From: JALORV01 sp963766365 | GTDB taxonomy: Bacteria; Pseudomonadota; Gammaproteobacteria; Burkholderiales; Burkholderiaceae_F | Assembly: GCA_963766365.1 (NCBI GenBank) | Contig: CAVXZK010000014.1 | Location: 1 to 64,000 of the forward strand | Length of the DNA: 64,000 nucleotides | Direction of reading: 5' to 3' | Shown: positions 46,289-56,562 of the stretch, piece by piece | How the letters are laid out: every line of letters starts with the position of its first letter | Numbering within the stretch: position 1 is the stretch's first letter | Made by a program: the position numbers and the translations under genes | The notes under the pieces: model-generated | The model's input: the letters and a program-made list of their open reading frames with translations, nothing else | Told to the model about the DNA's origin: nothing | Databases searched by the model: none

Positions 46289-46873
46289 GTGCAGCCAACC
46301 TACGCTCGAAGCCGAGCCCGCCCTGCCTGGACGGCCGCGGTGTTCATGGCGCTGCTGGCGCTCGTTGGCTGCAGCGAGCGGCTCGAATGGCGCGAATTCC
46401 GTTCGGCCGACGGCTACAGCGTGATGCTGCCGGGGCGCGCCCAGACCGTCGCCCGCGACGTCGAGTTCGAAGGCCACAAGTTGCCCGTCTCGATGACGTC
46501 GACCGGCGTGGGGCCGGCGATGTTCGCGCTAGGAATGGCACGACTGCCGGCGGTCATCGCCGATGACGCCGCCGGGCGCGAACGCGCGATCGCCTACTTT
46601 CGCGATGGCCTGGTCCGTAACATCGGCGGAACTGTCGCCTCGGCGGGACCAGCAACCCTGTCGCTGCCTCCGGGATCCCGCCAGCAGGTCCGCGCGGCCC
46701 AGGCGGTCGAAGCGCGCGGGCGGGCCGGCCCGGATGGCCGTTCCGCCGTGCTTGCGGCCCGCTTCTTCATCGTCGATGATCGACTCTTCCAGCTGGTTGC
46801 ACTGGGTGGCGAAGGCAGTATCGACCCCCAGGCCCTCGACACCTTCTTCACTTCTCTTCGCCTGACGCCATAG
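46289..46873 (+). CDS. Putative lipoprotein, unknown function
   Basis: A 194-residue protein taken from GTG 46289; the start is uncertain, with ATG 46346 leaving too short a signal. The n-region QPTYARSRARPAW and hydrophobic TAAVFMALLALVGC form a lipoprotein signal with lipid-modified Cys at residue 28. The mature part, EWREFRSADGYSVMLPGRAQ with FVIDD-like and TFFTSLRL elements near the end, resembles small periplasmic proteins of unknown function. It lies 10 bases before the aminotransferase gene. Confidence 0.68.
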   Translation: MQPTYARSRARPAWTAAVFMALLALVGCSERLEWREFRSADGYSVMLPGRAQTVARDVEFEGHKLPVSMTSTGVGPAMFALGMARLPAVIADDAAGRERAIAYFRDGLVRNIGGTVASAGPATLSLPPGSRQQVRAAQAVEARGRAGPDGRSAVLAARFFIVDDRLFQLVALGGEGSIDPQALDTFFTSLRLTP

Positions 46874-46883
46874 GAGGCACCCC

Positions 46884-48218
46884 ATGAAGCTCGAGAACCC
46901 CTCGGTCCACGCGGCCACGCTCGAACACTTCTGGATGCCGTTCACGGCGAACCGCCAGTTCAAGGCGGCGCCGCGACTGCTGGCGCGCGCCGAGGGAATG
47001 TTCTACTGGACCCCCGAGGGTCGCGAGGTGCTCGATGGCACGGCGGGCCTGTGGTGCGTGAACGCCGGTCACAGCCGCAAGCCGATCGTCGAGGCGGTGC
47101 AAAGGCAGGCGGCGACGATGGACTACGCGCCGCCCTTCAACATGGGACATCCGCTGGCATTCGAGGCCGCGACAGCCGTCGCGCGGGTCGCGCCGGCCGG
47201 GATGGAGCGCGTGTTCTTCACGAACTCGGGCTCCGAATCGGCCGACACCGCGATCAAGATGGCGATGGCGTATCACCGCGCGCGGGGCGAGTCCAGCCGG
47301 CGCATCATCATCGGACGCGAGCGCGGCTACCACGGCGTCAACATCGGCGGCACAACGGTGGGCGGCATCCCCGGCAACCGCAAGGCGTTTCCGGCGATGA
47401 TGGCCGGCGTTGACCACATCCGCTCCACCCACGACCTGGCGCGCAATGCGTTCTCCAAAGGCCAGCCGGAGCACGGTGCGGAGTTCGCGGATGAACTGGA
47501 GCGCCTGGTCGCGTTCCACGACCCGAGCAACATCGCGGCCGTGATCGTCGAGCCGATGGCGGGATCCGCCGGCGTGCTGATCCCGCCCAAGGGTTATCTC
47601 GACAGGATTGCGGCCACCTGCAGGAAGCACGGCATCTTGCTGATATTCGACGAGGTGATCACCGGCTTCGGTCGCCTCGGCACGCCGTTCGCGGCGCATT
47701 ACTTCAACATCACCCCGGACCTGCTGACCTGCGCCAAGGCGATCAACAACGCCGCCGTGCCGATGGGGGCGGTCATCGCGAAGAACGATGTCTACGACAC
47801 GATCACCAACGCCGCGCCCGAAGGGGCGATCGAGTTCCTGCACGGCTACACCTACTCGGCGCATCCGCTGGCCTGCGCGGCTTTGCTGGCGACGCAGCAG
47901 CTCTACGTCGACGAGCAGCTGTTCGCCCGGGCGCAGGCGATGGTGCCGAAGTTCGAGTCAGCGCTGCATTCGCTGAAGGGTGCGCGTTATGTGATTGACA
48001 TCCGCAACCTCGGCATCGTCGGCGGCATCGAGCTCGAGCCGCGCGCGGGTGCGGTCGGCCGGCGCGGACTCGAAGCACACATACGCTGCTTCGAGGCCGG
48101 TGTGCTGGTGCGCTCCACCGGCGACATCCTGGCGCTGTCGCCACCGCTGATCATCGAGGAAACTCATGTCGAGCGCATCGTCGAGACGATACGAACGGCA
48201 CTGGCCGGACTGGAGTAG
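46884..48218 (+). CDS. Omega-amino acid:pyruvate (beta-alanine) aminotransferase
   Basis: A 444-residue class III PLP aminotransferase with AGGAGG before ATG 46884. EHFWMPFTANRQFKAAPR, TAGLWCVNAGHSR, VFFTNSGSESADTAIK, GYHGVNIGGTTVGG and IFDEVITGFGRLG are typical of the omega-aminotransferase group. The PLP lysine is Lys285 in TCAKAINNAAVPMGAV. It moves the amino group of beta-alanine or another omega-amino acid to pyruvate, giving malonate semialdehyde. The coupled mmsA gene three bases downstream fits this role. Confidence 0.92.
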   Translation: MKLENPSVHAATLEHFWMPFTANRQFKAAPRLLARAEGMFYWTPEGREVLDGTAGLWCVNAGHSRKPIVEAVQRQAATMDYAPPFNMGHPLAFEAATAVARVAPAGMERVFFTNSGSESADTAIKMAMAYHRARGESSRRIIIGRERGYHGVNIGGTTVGGIPGNRKAFPAMMAGVDHIRSTHDLARNAFSKGQPEHGAEFADELERLVAFHDPSNIAAVIVEPMAGSAGVLIPPKGYLDRIAATCRKHGILLIFDEVITGFGRLGTPFAAHYFNITPDLLTCAKAINNAAVPMGAVIAKNDVYDTITNAAPEGAIEFLHGYTYSAHPLACAALLATQQLYVDEQLFARAQAMVPKFESALHSLKGARYVIDIRNLGIVGGIELEPRAGAVGRRGLEAHIRCFEAGVLVRSTGDILALSPPLIIEETHVERIVETIRTALAGLE

Positions 48219-48221
48219 ATC

Positions 48222-49739
<1,518 letters not shown>

Positions 49740-49832
49740 GGCGCGAGTGCTGACGGGCGCTTGAAGTTCCAAGGGGCAGTCCCGGCCGGCCTCGCGTTGC
49801 GGGCGCGTGAGCAGGAGACCCGGTCAAGCGTG

Positions 49833-50909
49833 TCAGCCTCCGCGCGCCGGCAACACGGACCTGAGTTCGCCGGCGGCGCGAAGCAGCAATTCGGCGGTCG
49901 TCGGCCAGTCGATGCACGCATCCGTCACGGACACGCCGTATTTGAGCTGGGCCAGATCGGCCGGGATCGCCTGACTGCCGCCGTGCAGGTGGCTTTCGAG
50001 CATCAGACCCACGATCGACCGGTTGCCTTCCTTGATCTGGTGAACGCAGTCCATGAATACCAGCGGCTGCAGCGAGGGGTCCTTCAGCGAGTTGCTGTGC
50101 GAGCAGTCGACGACGATGTTCGGCGCCAGTCCCGCCTTCACCAAGGCAGACTCCGCCAGACGCACGCTGACCGTGTCGTAGTTTGGCCGTCCGCCGCCAC
50201 CTCGCAGCACCAGATGGCCGAGCCGGTTGCCGCGCGTACGTACGATCGCGGTACGGCCGTCGGGCCCGATGCCCAGGAAGCTGTGGGGCGAGCGTGCCGA
50301 GCGGATCGCGTTGATCGCGACATCCAGCCCACCGTCGGTGCCGTTCTTGAAACCCACCGGGGTCGACAGCCCGCTCGCCATCTCGCGGTGCGTCTGCGAC
50401 TCGGTCGTGCGTGCGCCGATCGCGTACCAGCCGATCAGGTCCGCCAGGTACTGGGGCGACAGCGGATCCAGGGCCTCGCTGCCGGTGGGCAAACCCAATT
50501 CGGCGAAGGCCAGCAGCAGTTCACGTGCGCGCCGCATCCCCTGGCCGATGTGGAACGAGTCGTCCATCTCGGGATCATTGATGAATCCCTTCCATCCCGT
50601 GACGGTGCGCGGCTTCTCGAAGTAGACGCGCATGACCAGCAGCAGCACGTCGCCCACTTCCTCGGCAAGCGCGCGCAGACGCTGCGCGTACTCGAGCGCG
50701 GCACGCGGGTCGTGGATCGAGCACGGCCCCACGACGACGAACAGCCGCGCATCGAGGCGGTCCAGGATGCGCATCAGCTCGGCGCGCCCGCGTTGCACCG
50801 TCGCCTCCGCGACGTCGCTCAGCGGCAGTTCCTTCTTGATCTGCGCCGGTGGCGGCATGTCGTCCAGTCCGACGACGTTCAGGTTGTCGGTGGTCGTGGA
50901 GGGGGTCAT
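49833..50909 (-). CDS. 3-deoxy-7-phosphoheptulonate (DAHP) synthase, AroG type
   Basis: A 358-residue class I alpha DAHP synthase that condenses phosphoenolpyruvate and erythrose 4-phosphate in the first step of aromatic amino acid synthesis. Key elements are VVGPCSIHDPRAALEYA, MRVYFEKPRTVTGWKG, GARTTESQTHREMASGLS, GFKNGTDG, LRGGGGRPNYD, DCSHSNSLKD and the C-terminal SVTDACIDW. Length and motifs are complete. Which feedback isozyme it is cannot be told from sequence alone. The 144-base gap to the divergent patatin gene must hold both promoters. Confidence 0.95.
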   Translation of the reverse strand: MTPSTTTDNLNVVGLDDMPPPAQIKKELPLSDVAEATVQRGRAELMRILDRLDARLFVVVGPCSIHDPRAALEYAQRLRALAEEVGDVLLLVMRVYFEKPRTVTGWKGFINDPEMDDSFHIGQGMRRARELLLAFAELGLPTGSEALDPLSPQYLADLIGWYAIGARTTESQTHREMASGLSTPVGFKNGTDGGLDVAINAIRSARSPHSFLGIGPDGRTAIVRTRGNRLGHLVLRGGGGRPNYDTVSVRLAESALVKAGLAPNIVVDCSHSNSLKDPSLQPLVFMDCVHQIKEGNRSIVGLMLESHLHGGSQAIPADLAQLKYGVSVTDACIDWPTTAELLLRAAGELRSVLPARGG

Positions 50910-51053
50910 GGCAGTCGTCGACAGGGGTCGTCAGAGGTGGTTTCGGTGCGGGCTGTCAACGATACGGCAGTGCCGCCGTCGCTGTCGTTGCGTGAGAGCG
51001 TGCAGCGCGATCACTTAGACTCCGCCGCGCCCGACCTCTCCCGGCTCCCATTC

Positions 51054-53315
51054 ATGACCCATCTTGCGTACCGGCTCGCCGTGTCCGTCTTATTGCTGGC
51101 CACGATGGCGCTGTCCTGCGACGCGACGGCCCAGGCGGAGGCGCCGCAGGCCCCTAGATCCGAGCCGAAACGCGCGGACAGCGCACGCCCGCGGATCGGC
51201 CTGGTGCTGTCGGGGGGTGGCGCCCGCGGTGCCGCGCATATCGGCGTACTCAAGGTTCTAGAAGAGCTGCGTGTACCGGTTGATGTCATTGCCGGCACCA
51301 GCATGGGCTCGATCGTCGGCGCGTCCTACGCGACGGGTCTGACGGTTCCGCAGATGGAAGCGGCCATCAGAGGCATGACGGTGGAAAAGCTTTTCACCGA
51401 CAAGCCGCCGCGCGCCGACCAGACGATGCGTCAGAAGACCGACGACGAGTCGCCGTACATCATCCCCGAGCTCGGCGTCGGCAAGGACGGCATCGTGCTG
51501 CCCAAGGGCATAGTGACGGGCGTGGCGCTTGAAGGAGAGCTGCGCCGCCTGGTGCAGATCGGCAACGCCCGCAGCTTCGACGAGCTGCCTATTCCATTCC
51601 GCGCCATCGCGACGGACATCGGCACGGGGGAAATGGTCGTGTTGAAGAGCGGCAGCGTGGTGTCGGCGATCCGCGCGTCGATGTCGGTGCCGGGCGCAGT
51701 TGCGCCGGTCACCATCGACAGGCGCCAGCTCGTCGACGGCGGGCTGGTGCGCAACCTTCCGGTCGACATTGCGCGATCGATGGGAGCCGACGTCATCATC
51801 GCGGTGAACCTGGGAACGCCGCTGCTGCGTCCCGACCAGATCACGTCGGTGTTCAGCGTTTCGATGCAGATGATCAACATCCTGACCGAGCAGAACGTCA
51901 ATCGCTCGCTGAAGGAGCTGACGTCCCGGGATGTGCTGATCGTGCCGGAGCTCGGTGACTTCTCATCCGCGGACTTCGACAATCTGATCAAGACGGTCCC
52001 GATCGGCGAGGATGCAGCGTGGAAAGTGGCAGATCAGCTGCGCCGCTATTCGCTGCCGCCGGAGGAGTACGCGGCGCTGCGCAAGCGCCAGTCCTCGCCA
52101 GCGGAGCAGGGCGCCGTCATGGTCGAGGCGATCAGGGTCGAGGGCACGCAGCGGGTGTCGCCGGAGGTGGTCCTGCAGTCCCTGTCTACCGAGGTCGGCA
52201 AGCCGCTCGACCGCGACACGATCGACCTGGACATGCGGCGCGTCTACGGTCGTGGCGACTTCGAGAACGTCAACTACGCGATCGACGAGATCGACGGCAA
52301 GCAGACGCTGGTCGTGCTGGTCAAGGAAAAGCCCGAGCGCGACTACTTCCGCTTCGGTCTCGAGCTCGATGCAGACCTGGGCCGGCAGTCCAATTTCAAC
52401 GTCCATGCCTCGTACCGGTCAAAGTGGCTCAACACCTGGGGCGCGGAATGGCGCAACGACGTCGTTCTGGGCACGGACGTGCTGCTGGCCACCGAGTTCT
52501 ATCAGCCGATTGGCGCACGGCAGTATTTTTTTGTCGCACCGCGGCTGCAATACCGGGTTGAACCGTGGCGACTTTACGAGGACACGGTCCAGGTTGCGGA
52601 GTATCGCGACGCGGAGGCGGCCGCGCAGCTGGACATCGGGGCCAACATCATCCAGTACGGCGACGCCCGCATCGGGGCGATCTACGGCTACCGGAGCTTC
52701 GAGCTGGCAAGCGGCATCCCGCTCTTTCCGGAAGGCGGACATGCCAGCATGGGCGCGTTGCGTGCGCAGCTTCGTCTCGACCGGCTGGACAGCCTCAATT
52801 TCACGCACGGCGGCTTCAAGGTGGACCTGAAGGCCTACTCGTCGCTGCACTCGCTGGGCGCAGACGACCAGTACAGCTACTGGACCGGGCTTGCTCAGGG
52901 CGCCTACACGATCGGCGCGCATACGCTCGAGGCCCTGGTTACCGGCGGCAACAAGATCGGCAGCAACGACATCCCGGCCTACGACCTCTTCAACCTCGGC
53001 GGCTTCCTCTACCTCTCCGGCCTGCAACGGCAGCAGCTGAAGACGCAGGACTTCGCCTTCGGCCGGCTGGTCTACCGCACCAAGCTTGCGGACATCCCGC
53101 TGTTCGAGGGTGTGTACGCCGGCGCCTCAATCGAGGCGGCGCGGCTGAGGCCGGTAGTCCCGGTGTGGCAGGGCGAGCGGGTCGACGGCTATCTCGATGT
53201 ATTCGCGGGATCGGTCTACCTGGGTCTCGATTCGCCGCTCGGGCCGCTGTATGTCGGCTTCGGGTATGCCAACCGCGACAACCGCGCGATCTACCTGTTC
53301 CTTGGCCGCCCGTAG
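51054..53315 (+). CDS. Type Vd patatin-like autotransporter phospholipase
   Basis: A 753-residue outer-membrane protein. A signal peptide (about 1-27) is followed by a patatin lipase domain (about 45-330) with oxyanion loop SGGGARG, nucleophile Ser83 in GTSMG and Asp228 in VDGG. A POTRA domain (about 355-430, VEAIRVEGTQRVSPEVV) and a 16-stranded BamA/surface-antigen-type barrel (about 440-753, ending VGFGYANRDNRAIYLFLGR) complete the PlpD-like plan of type Vd secretion. ATG 51054 is chosen for the signal peptide; the frame continues upstream only as a shadow of the DAHP synthase gene. Confidence 0.92.
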   Translation: MTHLAYRLAVSVLLLATMALSCDATAQAEAPQAPRSEPKRADSARPRIGLVLSGGGARGAAHIGVLKVLEELRVPVDVIAGTSMGSIVGASYATGLTVPQMEAAIRGMTVEKLFTDKPPRADQTMRQKTDDESPYIIPELGVGKDGIVLPKGIVTGVALEGELRRLVQIGNARSFDELPIPFRAIATDIGTGEMVVLKSGSVVSAIRASMSVPGAVAPVTIDRRQLVDGGLVRNLPVDIARSMGADVIIAVNLGTPLLRPDQITSVFSVSMQMINILTEQNVNRSLKELTSRDVLIVPELGDFSSADFDNLIKTVPIGEDAAWKVADQLRRYSLPPEEYAALRKRQSSPAEQGAVMVEAIRVEGTQRVSPEVVLQSLSTEVGKPLDRDTIDLDMRRVYGRGDFENVNYAIDEIDGKQTLVVLVKEKPERDYFRFGLELDADLGRQSNFNVHASYRSKWLNTWGAEWRNDVVLGTDVLLATEFYQPIGARQYFFVAPRLQYRVEPWRLYEDTVQVAEYRDAEAAAQLDIGANIIQYGDARIGAIYGYRSFELASGIPLFPEGGHASMGALRAQLRLDRLDSLNFTHGGFKVDLKAYSSLHSLGADDQYSYWTGLAQGAYTIGAHTLEALVTGGNKIGSNDIPAYDLFNLGGFLYLSGLQRQQLKTQDFAFGRLVYRTKLADIPLFEGVYAGASIEAARLRPVVPVWQGERVDGYLDVFAGSVYLGLDSPLGPLYVGFGYANRDNRAIYLFLGRP

Positions 53316-53333
53316 CCGACGACGGCCCCGGAG

Positions 53334-54866
53334 TCAGCTGTCGCGCAGCGAGCGCCGGTACTGGATCGCCTCTGCCACATGATGGGTCTCGAGTCGCTCC
53401 GAATCGGCCAGATCGGCGATCGTGCGCGCGACCTTCAGCACGCGGTGATAGGCGCGCGCGGACCAGCCGAGCCGCACGCTGGCCGCGTGCAGCAGCTTCT
53501 GCACCGGTTCGTCCAGTGCGCAGGCCTCTTCGAGCTCGGCGCCATTCAGATGGTCATTGACCCGTCCCTGGCGCGCAATCGCGCGGTCGTAGGCCTTGCG
53601 CACTCGCTCCGCCACGAAGCGTGTCGGTTCACCGTCTGGCAGTGACGTGAGCGTTTCCTCCGGAACGGATCCGACTTCCACTCGCATGTCGATGCGGTCC
53701 AGCAGCGGACCGGAGATGCGGTCCTGGTAGCGCGCGATGAGATCCGGCGTGCAGCGGCAGGCGATGCTGGCATGTCCGTAATAACCGCAGGGGCACGGGT
53801 TCATCGCGCCGATCAGCTGGAAGCGCGCGGGGTAGTCGACCTGGCGCGCGGCGCGCGACACGGTGATCTGGCCTGACTCGAGAGGTTGTCGCAGCGTCTC
53901 CAGGACGCGCCGCTCGAACTCGGGCAACTCGTCCAGGAACAGCACGCCGTGGTGCGCCAGGGAAATTTCGCCGGGCATCGGCGGCGACCCGCCCCCGCAC
54001 AGTGCGACCGCGCTCGCGGTGTGGTGCGGCGCGCGGAAGATGCGCGTGGCCCAGCGCTGCGGCGCGAACTGCCCGACCAGGCTCAGTACCGCTGCGGACT
54101 CGAGCGCCTCATCGGTCGTCATCGGCGGCAGGATGCCGGCGAATCGTTGCGCCAGCATGGTCTTGCCGGTGCCCGGCGGGCCAACGAGTAGCACGCTGTG
54201 GCCACCGGTGGCTGCAATCTCGAGTGCGCGCTTTGGCGCGAGCTGGCCCTTCACATCGAAGAGGTCGGGATAGATCGGCGGCGTCAGCCGCACCATCGCG
54301 TGATGCTCGGCGATTGCGTGCGACGCGGTATCGCCGGCATCGGCCCGCAGATGCTCGACCACGTGCAGCAGGGTGCGAGCGGGAAAGATCGGGATGCCAC
54401 CGACCAGCGCGGCCTCGTCGGCGCTTTCCGACGGGACGACGAAGCCGCGACGGGGGCCGACCGTATGCTCCGACTTCGCCACGGCGTACGCCATCGCGAG
54501 CGTGCCACGCACAGGCCGAAGTTCGCCCGTCAGGGAGAGTTCGCCGGCGAATTCATACTGGTCGAGCGTCCTGGTCGGAATCTGGCCGGTCGCGGCAAGG
54601 ATCCCCAGCGCGATCGGAAGATCGAATCGCCCGGATTCCTTCGGCAGGTCGGCCGGCGCCAGGTTGACCGTGATGCGCCGCGCCGGGAAGTCGAAGCGGC
54701 TGGTGAGCAACGCGGCGCGCACCCGCTCGCGCGCTTCGCGCACCTCGGTATCCGGAAGCCCTACCAGCGTGAACGACGGCAGTCCGTTGGACAGGTGCAC
54801 TTCGACAGTCACCTGCGGCGCATACATGCCGGAGAGGCCGCGGGTGCGAACGATGGCGATCGACAT
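53334..54866 (-). CDS. comM: ComM/YifB-family Mg-chelatase-like AAA+ ATPase
   Basis: A 510-residue protein from ATG 54866 (MSIAIVRTRGLSGMYAPQV). An N-terminal LonC-like domain (FTLVGLPDTEVREARERVRAA) precedes the AAA+ domain with Walker A GPPGTGKTML and Walker B VLFLDELPEF, a zinc-type insertion NPCPCGYYGH with CRCTPDLI, and a C-terminal Mg-chelatase domain (YHRVLKVARTIADL). ComM is a branch-migration helicase that extends recombination during natural transformation. It is convergent with the autotransporter gene, 18 bases away. Confidence 0.95.
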   Translation of the reverse strand: MSIAIVRTRGLSGMYAPQVTVEVHLSNGLPSFTLVGLPDTEVREARERVRAALLTSRFDFPARRITVNLAPADLPKESGRFDLPIALGILAATGQIPTRTLDQYEFAGELSLTGELRPVRGTLAMAYAVAKSEHTVGPRRGFVVPSESADEAALVGGIPIFPARTLLHVVEHLRADAGDTASHAIAEHHAMVRLTPPIYPDLFDVKGQLAPKRALEIAATGGHSVLLVGPPGTGKTMLAQRFAGILPPMTTDEALESAAVLSLVGQFAPQRWATRIFRAPHHTASAVALCGGGSPPMPGEISLAHHGVLFLDELPEFERRVLETLRQPLESGQITVSRAARQVDYPARFQLIGAMNPCPCGYYGHASIACRCTPDLIARYQDRISGPLLDRIDMRVEVGSVPEETLTSLPDGEPTRFVAERVRKAYDRAIARQGRVNDHLNGAELEEACALDEPVQKLLHAASVRLGWSARAYHRVLKVARTIADLADSERLETHHVAEAIQYRRSLRDS

Positions 54867-55106
54867 GGAGGTGCCTGAGGCAGCGGCGATTCTATCGGCG
54901 GCGCTCCGCTCCCCAGTCGTGATCCGATACCGCGAATTGCCCCGCGGTTTGCCGTCATCCCGGAGCGCTCGGGCGGTTCCGCACGTCGTGCCCGGCCGGG
55001 CGGCCGCGATATATGGGCCGTTTGGCCCCGTATTCGGTTGGGCTTCCGGGGCGAGTCGTGTCACGATGGATGCTCTGACAGCTTCCCAGCGGGACTCCCC
55101 GCCGGA

Positions 55107-56018
55107 GTGGTTCGCATCAAGGTGTCTTCACTGCTGTTCGGTGTCGGTTTGCTGGTCGTGCTTGCAGGGCTCTACCTGTGGGCGCGTCGACGAGCCGATT
55201 CGATTCGCGAGCAGGCGGCGCATCGTGAGCAGGCCGCCATGGCGATGATGCTGGGCGCATCTCCTGCCGAGGCCAAACCGGGCCGGTCGGCAACTCCCCC
55301 CCCGGCTGAGGAAATCGATCACGCTGCGCTGATCCGCCAGGCGCACGGCGAGGCGGCCGAGCAGGACAACGCGAGCAAGGACCTGCCGCCGATCGAGTAC
55401 GAGCAGAAGCGTGGTGAGCCGGCACGCGCGCTGACGCCTGCAGAAGAGGCGGCCGCCGGACTCGATCCGATCGAAGAATTGATTTCGCAGATCATGGTGG
55501 ATGACCCGAACCGGCGCGCGCCGCGCCCCAGTCCTCCGCCAGCTCCGGAACCGCGTCGACCGACCGCCGCCGCCCGCGCGGCGGCGCGCGAGGCCACGCC
55601 AATGCTCGATTCGATGGCGCCGTCGGTGCCGCTGCGCGAGCTGGTGCTTGCGTGGTACGAGTCGCGCGGCTATCGCCAGGTCCCCGCTTCACCGGCGGTC
55701 TGGCCGATCGAACTGGTACTGCGCCATCGTGACGACCCGGCCCGTGCCTATGCCTTCGTCGTGCAGACCGACAACGTCTCGGTCGACCGCATCACCGCGC
55801 TGATCGAGCAGGCGCGCGAGATCGGCATGCTGCGCGTCGCCGTGATCGCCGAGGCGGGCTACGAACGCGGTGCGAAAGAGATTGCCAAGCGCAAGAACGT
55901 ACGGCTGATCGACCGTCCGACCATGGACGCCGAGCTTTCGGAACTGCAACTGGAGACCGCGGCGAAGATCATCGCTGTCGCCCGCAAGCGCGCTTCGCCC
56001 GAAGCGTCGGCCGCCTAG
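55107..56018 (+). CDS. Membrane-anchored Mrr-like (degenerate restriction endonuclease fold) protein
   Basis: A 303-residue protein; GTG 55107 is the likely start, with GTG 55122 an alternative. One N-terminal helix (about 8-24, LLFGVGLLVVLAGLYLW) is followed by a charged, Pro/Ala-rich linker to about residue 180, with LDPIEELISQIMVDD in it. The C-terminal domain (about 185-295) looks like an Mrr/restriction-endonuclease-like fold: LRELVLAWYESRGYRQV, AYAFVVQTDN, GYERGAKEIAKRKNVRLIDR. The usual Q-x-K catalytic strand reads QTDN, so nuclease activity is doubtful. Function is unknown. Confidence 0.65.
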   Translation: MVRIKVSSLLFGVGLLVVLAGLYLWARRRADSIREQAAHREQAAMAMMLGASPAEAKPGRSATPPPAEEIDHAALIRQAHGEAAEQDNASKDLPPIEYEQKRGEPARALTPAEEAAAGLDPIEELISQIMVDDPNRRAPRPSPPPAPEPRRPTAAARAAAREATPMLDSMAPSVPLRELVLAWYESRGYRQVPASPAVWPIELVLRHRDDPARAYAFVVQTDNVSVDRITALIEQAREIGMLRVAVIAEAGYERGAKEIAKRKNVRLIDRPTMDAELSELQLETAAKIIAVARKRASPEASAA

Positions 56019-56042
56019 CGCAGCTGCCCCACCCTGGCGCTG

Positions 56043-56279
56043 CTATCCGCGGCGCTGTTCCAGATCTGCGATACGCCGCTCGAGTTCGTCGAGCTGCGCG
56101 CGCGCGCGCGCGAGAACCTTGCTCTGCGTGTCGAACTCCTCGCGCGTGACCAGTTCGAGCCGGGCGAACTGCTGCGTCAACAGCGCCTTGAGGTTCTTCT
56201 GCAGGTCCGCCGCCGGTGTCCGCTGAATCACCGCGGAGACACGGTCCTGCAGGTCATCGAGGAATGAAGTCTTATTCAT
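56043..56279 (-). CDS. ubiK: Ubiquinone biosynthesis accessory factor UbiK (BMFP)
   Basis: A 78-residue protein beginning MNKTSFLDDLQDRVSAVIQ, with NLKALLTQQFARLELVTREEFD and a C-terminal leucine-zipper-like coiled coil (about 50-75, LDELERRIADLEQ). This is the BMFP/YqiC/UbiK family, which binds lipid and helps the soluble ubiquinone-synthesis complex with UbiJ. The coding DNA contains an alternating CG run at about 56099-56111. It is convergent with the Mrr-like gene and divergent from the porin; the 283-base gap holds a sigma-54-type promoter. Confidence 0.88.
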   Translation of the reverse strand: MNKTSFLDDLQDRVSAVIQRTPAADLQKNLKALLTQQFARLELVTREEFDTQSKVLARARAQLDELERRIADLEQRRG

Positions 56280-56497
56280 GAGGTCCTGCCGGCCGGGCGC
56301 AGGCAGTTGTGCCGCGCTGCCTGCTCAGCGTGATCCAGTCTAGCAGCGCGACCCTGCGCCACTGTTCGTGTGCATGAACCAGCAGGGTGCGTGCGATCCG
56401 AACCGATTGGGGGCGGAATCGCCCTGCATTGGGGCGCATTCGGGCTGGAGGTCTGATTTTCGCACCAGCCAGGGGCACTTTTGGCGTTGCAGCAATT

Positions 56498-56511
56498 GGC
56501 ATACATGTTGC
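56498..56511 (+). promoter_or_regulatory. Sigma-54-type promoter before the porin-glnK-amtB genes
   Basis: TTGGCATACATGTTGCG carries GG at 56498-56499 and GC at 56510-56511, exactly ten bases apart, as in -24/-12 promoters. It lies 51 bases before the porin start. About 20 bases upstream, GCAC-n7-GGGC (56462-56476) is a one-mismatch NtrC-like site. Nitrogen control of the downstream glnK and amtB fits. Confidence 0.65.
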
Positions 56512-56562
56512 GTAAAGGGCAACCGAGCCTTGCTCCAACCTTGCCTCGAAAGGAAGAACGAC

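Noticed and set aside
49761..51053. In-frame upstream extension of the patatin autotransporter (about 430 codons)
   Set aside because: It lies opposite DAHP synthase, lacks any domain, and would bury a good signal peptide beginning at 51054.
56099..56111. Alternating CG run as a regulatory or Z-DNA element
   Set aside because: It lies within the ubiK coding frame as Arg/Ala codons and is short; coding use explains it.
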